Part shown: piece after piece, positions 53,901 to 64,000 of the stretch
Layout of the letters: every line of letters starts with the position of its first letter
How positions within the stretch are numbered: position 1 is the stretch's first letter
Assembly: GCA_010909165.1 (NCBI GenBank)
Contig: VJWM01000019.1
Span: 1,426,001 to 1,490,000, forward strand
Direction of reading: 5' to 3'
DNA: 64,000 nucleotides
Source of the DNA: Anthoceros angustus
Taxonomy: Eukaryota; Streptophyta; Anthocerotopsida; Anthocerotales; Anthocerotaceae
Notes under the pieces: generated by a model
The model's input: the letters and a program-made list of their open reading frames with translations, nothing else
Database searches by the model: none
Told to the model about the DNA's origin: nothing
Made by a program: the position numbers and the translations under genes

Positions 53901-56900
53901 ACACTCGGCATAACTATAGATGAGGTCAACCATAGGTATAACCAAGTTGTTAATGCTTTGAGCGTCAAGTTGCTCTCTAACAAGAATCTCCCAAAGAATT
54001 TTAACTAGTCCATCCACAACTGCGGAGCCTGCAACCAAGGAAAATCAGGTCAGAAGCGTTTTCATGTGGTAACAGGCCCAGCCACTTTCAGTTGAGAGGG
54101 CTCCACATCGCAAGCTCTAAGAACTGTTGACAACATAACACACTGGCATCCCAGACGCCTCCCCATCTATTATACATACTTACCATGCTGTTCTAGAAAG
54201 CTTGCCAGGTTTGATTGGCGATGAAGCGCAATCTTACAAACTGATCTCATTTGTGCAGAAAATTCCTGTACAACCCAAGATGTTGTAGACCCTCCAGCAG
54301 CTATATTTGATACAAGCAGTGGGCAAGAACGAGCAACTCCAGCCAAACGCATAGTGTCCTTTGCCTGCAGGGATGCAGAGCTATGCATTAGTATCACCAG
54401 CATCCAAAACCTCTGGAAAGTCAGACTCACTGGGATGTCTCACCTGATAGTATGTTTCTTTTGCAGGATAGAGAGCTCGAAGAACATGCCTAGCTGCAGA
54501 CTGCAAAAGCGGCTGTCTGTCAGTTTCAAAAATCACTTCCAAGACAGGCATGCACTTCTTCCTACTCAGTACAACCCTTGCTTCATCTGTCTCCAGTAGC
54601 AACAGCATTCTGTGTGCCAGATAATAGCCATACAACAATCTCAAGCTGTCAGAAAGAATGTTTTCTGGCAATGATCCACTGTGCAGCACTTTATGCTTGG
54701 CCTTTCCATTTCCAGCGCCAGATAATGAAGTAGCTGTTCCATGCCCTTGAGACTCCATGTCCAGGACAGCATCCAGTTTCTCTTTCCATCCAAATTCATC
54801 TTTGGACCGTCCATAGATCTCGAGATTATCAACCCGTGGCAAAGAAGACCCATTGAACGTTGGACCCACTGTAATTGTTATTTCCTCATCAGCTAAGAGA
54901 GCTTCAGAATTTGTAAATGGTATGTCGTACCAGCAGCGCACACCTTCCTCTAGCCGTATCGTTCGTTGGAAAACACGAACCTCTGAGGGAATATGGCTAG
55001 CTGAGGTGTTTCCAACATGAACTCTACAGCCAACCATCACTTGCTCTGGATTAACATTGAGCACCACAATCTGTTCACACACAGGGCATAGCATCGTCAG
55101 ACAGGATACACGTCACAAACAAGAGAACCACAGCCATCAGGAAGGCAATTCCAAAATTGATGTAGAGAGACTATCTTCTGCAGAACCAAAAAGAGAAAAC
55201 AGAACTAACATCCGAAACCTTCTGTGACGTTGTTAGAGATTTACCCTGAACCCACTGGCATTTGGACCTTCCAAGAAGCCATCTTCTGATGAGAGACTCA
55301 TCTTTATACTTTCAGAATCGGTATTCCTTAGCATATCACCACCAAATTTCACCTCTGATGTGATGCATGTGGTCTTCTCAAAAAAGTCCAAAGGAAAGAC
55401 TGGTGCAGTTCCATTGCTGGCCCGGTTTCCAAGTAGCATAGCACCTAGTTTCTTCACCTGCTCTGCTTCCAGGCTGGAACTATGCCTTTGTGAATCCATG
55501 TTCAAGGAACTGTTGACTGCATCCAAATGGGAGGCCAGGTATGCATACACTTGCAGGCTGCCATCATCATGCAGTGTCAAGATTGTGTGTCTGTCCTTTG
55601 ACAAGGGCCTGTATGATGCCACACCATCCATCCGCATAGAGGTAGCATTACCAGCTGCTCGAAGATACTGGCAATGAACCTCAGCATTTCCTATGTGAAC
55701 TGCAACAGCTGAGTTTGATCTCGCACTAGAGAGACACACAAAAAGGCCACTCCCCTCAAACATCTCTCTCCAATGATGCAGCCCTGCAGGTTTTCTCTTT
55801 CCGTCTGATTCAGCCTCAAAAATGCTGGAAACCTGAAGAATTCCTGTTGCATCTTGATTCATACGGGCAATTAAGGACGTACCATCACTGTATGAGAGGA
55901 GAAGGACTTTTCTACAGGCATAGTAGCAGATAGACACACCCTTCATAGGTCTGTACATGTCTGGCAGCTGTATGTTCTCTGTCAAGATGCGTGAACCTGA
56001 ATCAGCCCCAACACCAACATGCTGGCTGTACAGGACCCCTTGATGTGAGAGTACCAAAGCTACCAGGCGGCCCTGCCCAACTGGTATAACAGTTGCATCA
56101 GCAATTGAGTCCTCAATGACAGTAAAATAATGCGAGGGACTGATTTTATCTTGTGACAAGTCATAGATTTTAACAAACTTGTTGGTTACCACCAGCAACT
56201 GAACTTGTGATCCAGGAACCCAAGCAACACGGCGAATGTGGGCATCCTGCAATGCAAGCTCAAGAGCCAGTCGGTCTGTGACCTCACCACGAGGATGTAC
56301 AGTGAAGATCTGGCAATCCTCAAAACCTGCAACTGCTAAATAACTCTCATTGGCACTGTTGAAGGCCAGATGCACAATTTCAAATCGAACTGAATTCCTC
56401 GAGAGGGGCTTCACTGTAGTCTTATCCACTGTCACTGGAATTGCGGTAGGCTGGCCTATAAGCTGCCCGACGTCAAATATCGTAACCTTATCCCCCTCTC
56501 CAGCAGCAAGTCTGCCTCGACTGCTCACACTGAGAAGAGACTTGACAATAGAACCACTGACAAGATGAGATTTCAGCTCCCTTGCATTTGAGTACTCTGC
56601 TTTTATTTTCATATCCAGCGATCCACTCTTGTAAGCCCTCTTCAGGTGTAGATCAGCGGCAGAAAGAAGGATCTTGGCATCCCCTAGGACTATTTCCTCA
56701 TCCTTTCCTGCTGCCACCTTCAGTCCCAGATTCAAGTCAGTTGACAATCTTTGACATAACGATATGACACGGGCCTCCACATCTACATCTGCAAACAGAG
56801 CCAACAATTTCCTCTCATCTCCTTCCGATATGGAAATTCTGAGACTAGAATCGCCTTCTGGCTGGTCCTCCTCATCTGCATCTGAGTCGCTATCAGATTG

Positions 56901-59900
56901 AGGCAGATGGACTTGTGGCGGAGTAAGAGGAATAAAATGCTCCGCAACATTGCTGGTTGAAGCCGTAGCACCCCCAGAAACAGGAGACACATATTTTCGT
57001 GGCTTAAGGCAGAGGCAGGTACTACCACGGACACCTCCAGCTCCACAGTCACAGAAAAAGCGGCTCAGGCGTGAGTACACCACCTTGTGCCCGCGATGAC
57101 AAACTTTGGCGCATACCGAGCAGCAGCCTTTTGAAACTGTTAAATCGCAGGTGTAACAGAAGTACCAATGTTGCTCCATAAAGTTGCTCCCACTTGATGT
57201 GAAAGTGCAAACCCTAGATGCTAGAGCTCGTTCACTAGTGCTGGCATCATCTTCGTCGTCTCTTTCCAAACTCACCGGTTCTCCATCAGATGTAGCATCG
57301 TCTTCATCATCTTCCACTGACGTTGCATCACAATCACCAGAAGCTCCTCCTGGCTCCACAGGTGGGCGTAACATATGCTCACTTTTGCAGAAGATACTCT
57401 CTTTCGCTTTTGCACCTGCTGACCCCAGGCGAGAAAGTTCTTGACTGCCATCCAAAGTCCTGCTCTGAAAATGTGCCTTGTAAGCACCACATGCGGACAG
57501 CACCGAATTCAGAAATGACAGAAGGCTAGCGAACCCTTCCAAATGGCCATTGTTGACAGGTAACTTGGCAAGAAGTTCAACAACATGCCTCACCACCGAG
57601 CTCAACAGAGGCTCACCCACTGCTAGCTGAACAAGTAGTCCGAAGTACGTTCTTGAAGCCAGAGCATCATAAGCAAGAAAAGCTCGTTCCAAGTTCAACA
57701 GCATTGCTCCCACCAGATGAGCCCTTAAGTTATCTCTCAGTTCATTTTCCTTGCCCTCTGATGACAGCAGAGCCTGAGCAAAAAGTGTTGCCAGATCTCT
57801 GACAGACGAGGGAGCACTTCGAGTGGAGGCACCACCAGTAGATACATCAGAAAACTGACCCAGAAGCCTATGCTCCAACCAGCCAGCCAGAACTGGGGGA
57901 GACATGCTCAGGAACTTCTTCTGCACATCTTGCTTGAAGCCAGATTGCACAACCGGTTCAAGAGAAAGCAGATCAATCAGTAGCTGTAAAACTTTCACAT
58001 TCACCACTTCACTGGTGCAGCCAGCCAGTACATCCACAAGCAAGCAGAATCCTGTACTGTGACCAGAGCCTTTTGAAGATTCTGATACTACCAGTCCTAA
58101 TTGCTTTCTTGCCCATCTGTCCGATTCTGATCGGGACAAAAGGTGAGCTCGAAGAGCTTCAAACCTGATAGGATCACTCCGAATGCTGTTGATGACTTCA
58201 GCTGCCTGGACTGCAACCACTTCCTTCACTGCCCCATCTACACTCTTCAGGGAGCATAGTGAAAGCAATACATTCTCGACATGTTTCAGCACAGAGATGT
58301 CACTCATTCTGGTCAATTCCTCCTTGGAGGGTACTAATGTACTGAGAAGTAAAGAGCATTTAGAGTGAACATTTTCAAACGTGCTATCAAGCATAACCGT
58401 GTGCAAGATGGCCTGCAGATCTCCCAGATCCACAATATTCACTACACCTCCTCGTACTAGAGTCTGGCATTTGATAAGCTCTTGCACTGTGTCTAGGATT
58501 GTCTCTATCACGAGCATGCATGAGGCTATTCCAGCACTACCTGGATTTACAGTTGCAGGAAAACCATGCAGCAGAGCTGGAAGGAATATGTAAGAAGGAT
58601 CCCTAAAGTCTCCTTTCTCGTGACTGGACCCAAATAACAAAGCCATGGTCTCACCCAGCCACGTTGAAGATGAACCCCACCTGAGAAGTGATTGCACTGT
58701 TGCAGTGCCAATTCCAGACTTGTCGAGGAGATCCTGCTGCTTGCTCCTACTCAAGCACCCTTTCAACAACAGGTCTAAGGAGGCAAGGAACTTGTTGCCC
58801 GGGTACCTGCTGCTGAGAACATGCAAGAGGCAAGTTCGAAGAGCAGTGACATACCAGGCCAGCATGGAAGACAGCACCTTGATTAACTTCATGGACTGGG
58901 CATCGTGAAAAAGAAGCACCACTGATTCTTCAAGGAATTTGAGCAACCCGCCATAACTGCTGATATCTGCAACATAGTCCCCTCCTTGAGAACCCTTGAC
59001 AGATACAGCCCACAGTCCAGCCCGTAGAGACGAAAGCAACAGGTTCAAGGATGCATTTCGCCTCAGAAAATCCCAAGAAATCAGATTCTTAGCCCCTCCC
59101 TCCTGCAGCATCACGTCTACCGCAGACAGTGTATGCATCAAATTTGATACCCACTCCTTGACATCCAAGCTGCACTCCTTCTGGATGCTGCTGTGGAAGC
59201 ACCTGGAGAGACTGATGAAGAAATCAGCACCTAAAAGACCGCCATTGCTTAACTGAGCTAAATCCCGGGTCACAACAGGTTTCAAAGCTGGGCCGATAGT
59301 CCGTGCAATATTCCAGACCAGGACAAAAATGTATCTTTCAAGTATTAGCTCATCCACAGTGGTAATTGTCTTGCCTCTCCATGTCTCGAGAATGTCACCA
59401 AGACATTGTGCCAGTTCAGATAGGTCTGGGTACAAGGAACTCAGCTCAGGAGAATCTGCCAGTCCCACTTGCTCTGCAATACTGCCAATGTCAAACAGCT
59501 GCTGAATAGAGACTTCATCCAGGTGATGCTCATCCACTCTTTGATCCTTCAGTACTTTCTTTGCAATACGGGCCGACAAGGACAGAGCAGGCCCATCCTC
59601 AACAGCCACATTGACTGCTTTCACAGGTTGATGCCTTACATTATCCCTCATGTGCAACAACAACCATCTGGGGAAGTTGTTGAAGTGGAGCACCAAGTAC
59701 CTGATTGCTAGCAACAGCCTTGATACAAGCAAAGATGAAGCCGCCAAAGCATTGCCTATGTTATTCTGCTTCTCACAGACATACAATGATTTCAATGCTA
59801 AGAATAGGTTACGGAGTACACTCATCCGGCCTGGCATACTGAGTGAATGGAAGCCTGTGAACAGCACCTCCATGTGGATGACAGAAGGTAAGCTTGCAGC

Positions 59901-62783
59901 AGCCTTTCCAATATTCATCTCCAATACTTTCAAGTTTCGCCCTTTCGATAGAAGGGTATCAGTGAAATTTTTCCAAATCTCTACGGTCACAGGGTCATCA
60001 CCAGTCTTGACTGATCGAGTTACTAAGAGATTGGCCAGGAGTACCAGGCTGTCCTCCGATAGTGCAGAAGCCATGTCAGCTTCCTTGAACATTTGACGGG
60101 CAAGATGTAACTCCAAAGCATCGGACAAGGCACCCCTTAGTATCAGGGCGTGGAGCAGCTCGAACGAACCCTTATGCAGCTGACCAAGCAGGTCTGAACT
60201 TCCTTCAACATCTCCCATCTCATCAATACTCATCCCTCTATCCATCATGCTGGATTGTGAGAAAAGAACTTGAAGAAAGATGTCAACATGTTCCTTAGTC
60301 AGCTGCTTGCAACCAGCAGCAAAAGTCTGTTGGTGCCACTCTGGGGAAAATGCACAATCCTTTAAAAAGCTCAGCACTTGGAATGCCGTCTGAAGGGGGG
60401 TATTGTACAAACCATCTAACTTCTTGGTTGAGGAGCAGCCTTGAGTGTTCCCGTCCGAATTAACGGAATTCCTGCCAGATTCAGAGAAAAGGTCCCCAAA
60501 CAATGCATCATCTTCACTTGCTACAGTTACACAATCGATTGCGCCTATAGCCTCCTCCTCACTTTGAACCGACGACGCAATCTCAACAAGTGGCCTGACC
60601 TTCAGGCCTTGAGCATGAAGAAGACTAGTGACTCCAATAAGATTGTCTAGCCAACGAGCACTGCCAGCAAAAACAACCTCCAGATGCTCCTGCTGACTTC
60701 GTTCTTGGTACAATGCAAAGCTCCGTCCACGAAGCTGTACATTCAGGGATCTGTCCAACCCTCCGGCATCAATATCACTGATCCCCACATTACCAGCTTC
60801 TCTTTTTCCTCCCGGCACTTGGAATCTACTGTGTGAATGAGCATGAATGTCCTGGAACATGCCAAGAAGATGACTGATGACATGTGGAGTGCAGGCCAAT
60901 GGCAACTGCTGGGCAAGAGAGGCTTCATTTCTTGCCTTGGAGAGCTCCAAAGCATCTAATAAGGAGGCCGTGAGATACGTCCTCAAATTGAAAAAAAAGG
61001 TCTGATCTGGCAGAACAACCTCTCCCAACTGAAGCAAGCCCTCCATGACTGCAGGCAGAGGAAAGGCTTGATCATTGTCAAGAATATCCTCTGTGTCCGC
61101 ATTGCTAACATCATGTGTAAGCTTCAAAAACACAGGCACTGTTGCTGCCAGCTCCACCAATTTTGATGTCACGTCCTTCTCTAGCTTTCCACACCCAGAT
61201 TCCCGTGTAATGCTGACCAGCAGCTTCAGAATGCTAGATACCAACGAAGCCTTTCCCTGTGCAAGCCTGTCCTCTTCATCAGAGTCTAGATTCAGGCATG
61301 CATCAAGCGCTGTCTTGCATATGGCTAGCAGACGGGATACACACTGTGTATTCGCCATTGCAAACATTTGTGTTGCAGACAAGATAGTTGTGACAGGCTT
61401 CAGAAGTCCCCCAGAAACCGTACTCCTCGACTCATGGGCAAGAAGTTGCTCACCAGCCAAAAGAGTCAATATACTTCCCGAACTGCCAGCTTCATTATAA
61501 TTACAGGAAGGGTCTACTGTACAACACCAGACCGCAGATGTTATTGCTCCAAAACATAATGCCTGGAGGGGTGCAATCATCAGGACAGGAAGTTGGCAAA
61601 TTGTCATTGCAGAAAGCAACTTCTTGGGTACCTTCAGCGCCTTCATTCATAGACTGGGGTAATTCATCCGCTTGGCAAGCAGCAGATGCAAAATCAAATG
61701 CTGGCACTTCAGACGAAATATCCCCAATCGTGGAAGGTCCTCGCTCCCTAGCTTTCCCCTCCACCAATAGTGCCTCCAAAAGCTGCAACAGCCTGAGCTG
61801 CATCTGATGAGTCACAGAAAAGGAAACGTAAAGTCAGGCACTGCTATCACATTCGCCCTCGTCCAAATCGGCTATGGCAGACACCTAGAGACTCGAAACA
61901 ACCTGCACAAACGTCACTAATGTCTCTAGAACTGTCCTCAGTCAGCACCCTGCGACCTCATGCCAGAAACCCTAACTCTTGCCACCAAGAGACCCTGTCC
62001 TGGCAGTGTGTGCCAATGGAGGTGGTAAGAATTGCAGCAGGTTCAGACGCGACGGTGCTGGGGAGGAAGAAAGCTCCTCCATGGGGTCAAACAATTCAAT
62101 TGCGTAAGCAATGGGTCACCGATTCTACCATCCATCCTTAACCCCGTCATCAGTTCTGCTGTGCAGGATTGCAGACGGCATTCAGGAGCACATTGAAAGG
62201 AGCTGGGAATAGCCTAGTCCGCAAAGACGCTCGTGCATTCCCTGCCGGAGACTGTAGCTGGAGTACGAGCAGAGTGTGATTACCTCCTGGATCGAAGGAG
62301 AGACGGTGATTGCGTGCGGTTGCTGGACATAATGCTCCAAGCCGCGCAAAGAAAGGCGCACCGCCAGAGCAGACACCTGTTGAACAACCTCTTTCTCCCC
62401 GGAATCTGCAGCCACCAAAGTCCGCATTGAGCCTGCTGCTGCCCGGCAATGCGACGAGCCAGAATTGCGGCCGGTGCGGCCTGGATGCAGCAAAACAGGA
62501 AAACAGCAGCATTGGGAATGACGAACAATCCAGACACCAATTGCAGAGTGCAGATCCCCGGACCTAGCACCAAATCGCAGGAAGCAGCGACGAGCGCCTC
62601 GAGAAGTGCCAATACTAAGTCCCACTGCTGCTTGCTCCAGCGCGCCAGGCCCTGGTCTCCCAGGCCGGCGAGCAGAATCGCGGCAAGCTGGCGCAGCCCG
62701 GCCTGGAGCGCGGGGTCGGGGAGGCGCGCCAGCAGGCCCCCCCGCTGCTCCAGGACCTGGGCGAGCTTGTGCAGCGGGTCCAT
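44947..62783 (-). CDS. BIG: BIG/UBR4-type giant protein (UBR box, ZZ, hemiRING)
   Basis: Fifteen exons right to left: 62564-62783, 62284-62405, 61632-61803, 55245-61489, 54444-55070, 54184-54364, 53788-54028, 49069-53685, 48702-48924, 48212-48616, 47975-48118, 47179-47830, 46714-47090, 46124-46627, 44947-46008. They sum to 15,792 bp, 5263 residues, every junction GT-AG and in phase. BIG is the plant UBR4 homologue (TIR3/DOC1), an E3 ligase component affecting auxin transport, light and C/N responses. Domains: UBR box at about 1596-1670 ([18 protein letters not shown] ... [14 protein letters not shown]), beta-propeller-like region about 1780-2200 ([16 protein letters not shown]), ZZ finger at about 2657-2710 ([18 protein letters not shown]), Cys-rich [18 protein letters not shown] module near 3528, and the UBR4-type hemiRING region from about 4775 ([18 protein letters not shown]). 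Two exons alone, 6.2 and 4.6 kb, hold two thirds of it. The N-terminal 200 residues are the least conserved and the first two exon joins are least certain. Confidence 0.95.
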
Positions 62784-64000
62784 TGGCTCGCTGCTGGGAC
62801 TCTCAGCGGTGCCGCAGCGAGCGGGAACACGCTACCGTCATGTCATAGCTCACGAGTCGCCCTGAGACGCCTGTGCTCATTCCCAGATCTCTGTATGTGC
62901 AACGGTCTCACTCTGCACTATCGTCTTCCAGCACGCCACGCTCGCCCTTCCTGCTTCGCCTCTTCCTTCCTCCATCAAGCTTTGCCTCAGCCAAATAAAC
63001 AACACAAAGGCAACCCATCGCCCATCATCCTCGTTGAAAATGAATCACCCTATACCATTACCTTCAAAACATATATATCATGGTTAGTTTTAAACAGACT
63101 AGGTGTGTATATAGAAAAGTCAAAAAACATATTACGATACTCCAACAAAAGACCTACACTTGCAGCGGTTGGCTCAGCGTCCCTCCATCCCTACCTACCG
63201 CTCTTGCACCCATCTTTGTCCCCTCGGTGAGTCACCTTCCTACACATTGTTCTATGGCTATAGTATATTTGCGTACCCTCGTACATTCATGGATATATAC
63301 GATATAGGTATACCACTTATACAAATATACCTAATTAAATAACAATTAATCTAATTATGGTGACAGCTCATGACAGGTGTCGTACGAGTGGCACTCAACT
63401 TCACGGAGTAGCCAATTACTGCCAATAGGTTCATTAAATAAATTATTATTATAAAAACAAAATAATTAGAAAGCTTTTCACACTTCACACACCATCACTA
63501 TATGAGACCCAAGAGAATGTTTTCCACTCATAGTGAGGGAGAGGGCCAACAAAATTTGGTTTCCTTGTGGATTTTTTATGTTGTGAGCTACCATTAAGAG
63601 TGGATGATGACGAGTAGGCTTGATGCGTACGCTGGGATGAAGCACTCAAGAGACAGGCATCAGTTGTGCACTTATAAGAATATACTCGTATATCAATATA
63701 GGCGCTTGCCTCCCCACTAGTAATATAAATATAAATATTCCAAGTGTTAATGCAGTATGGTTGAATTATCTAGTTCGAGTTATTTTTGAACGACATATTG
63801 AAGATAAAAAATTGCCCCAATATGACCTCAACAATTACTTAATTTTGCTAATCGATTGACAACATACGACACAACAGTAGAAGTTGAGAGAGACTCTTTT
63901 TTTTAAGACATGTGGGCATAGCCACATGTGTAGGTATGCCCCTGCTTCATCACACCGTTGGCAATACTGCGTCAAAAACGCTAACATGAAGTTGAAGCAC
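62784..64000. other. BIG upstream region and AT-rich intergenic DNA
   Basis: The first 200 bp are GC-rich and should contain the BIG promoter and leader. From about 63000 the sequence becomes AT-rich with many TATA stretches (63060-63110, 63280-63350, 63430-63470). No ORF of interest. A perfect short inverted repeat lies at 63908-63929. Confidence 0.5.
63908..63929. repeat. Perfect inverted repeat (hairpin), 8-bp arms
   Basis: Arms ACATGTGG and CCACATGT flank the 6-nt loop GCATAG. No gene context is visible on this side of the window edge. Confidence 0.8.

Overview
This is a nuclear plant chromosome window. Nearly every gene is split by short GT-AG introns (mostly about 75-145 bp), and the products are plant-specific or plastid and mitochondrial proteins: sucrose synthase, the SFR2 galactolipid remodelling enzyme, plastid SufC, an ABC1 kinase, an mTERF, a PLS-class PPR, the SnRK1 gamma subunit and the giant E3 component BIG. 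A gene for an IQUB-like ciliary/axonemal protein points to a plant that still makes flagellated sperm. The dense packing, short introns and a PPR with a WW signature near its C-terminal end fit a bryophyte (a hornwort is my best guess) or another seed-free plant. The species is inference. I see no bacterial, organellar or viral genes, no CRISPR array and no rRNA or tRNA.

Layout. 0.1-0.5 kb: small TUDOR-like (DUF2945) protein (+). 1.6-3.6 kb: mTERF (+), convergent with an O-fucosyltransferase-family gene at 3.9-6.6 kb (-). 8.5-12.9 kb: a PPR gene made of near-identical about 310-bp modules, with a 624-bp internal duplication and three small frame-breaking indels. 13.2-15.7 kb: ABC1 kinase (-). 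16.7-20.6 kb: sucrose synthase (-), head-to-head with SFR2 at 21.5-24.6 kb (+). 25.0-26.8 kb: SnRK1 gamma (+). 26.8-30.7 kb: gene-poor, AT-rich, repeat-filled island with minisatellites, a G-rich tract, a lysine/glutamate-rich ORF and a displaced copy of the PI31 3' end. 30.7-32.3 kb: PI31 proteasome regulator (-), head-to-head with beta-tubulin 1 at 32.8-34.8 kb (+). 35.9-39.7 kb: IQUB-like gene (+). 40.2-41.5 kb: intronless beta-tubulin 2 (+). 42.0-42.8 kb: unrecognised single-exon gene (-). 43.0-44.6 kb: plastid SufC (-). 44.9-62.8 kb: BIG (-), 15 exons, about 5263 residues. 62.8-64 kb: AT-rich intergenic DNA.

Exons were joined by hand from splice signals, reading phase and remembered family sequences. 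For sucrose synthase, SFR2, SnRK1 gamma, PI31, both tubulins, IQUB, SufC and BIG the exon lengths sum to a multiple of three with no internal stop, which supports the models. Weak points are one junction in the O-fucosyltransferase gene, the 5' end of the ABC1 kinase, and the broken PPR frame. Themes that recur are plastid function (SFR2, SufC, ABC1K, probably mTERF), sugar and energy control (sucrose synthase, SnRK1 gamma), proteolysis (BIG, PI31) and a microtubule/axoneme group (tubulin, IQUB, tubulin).
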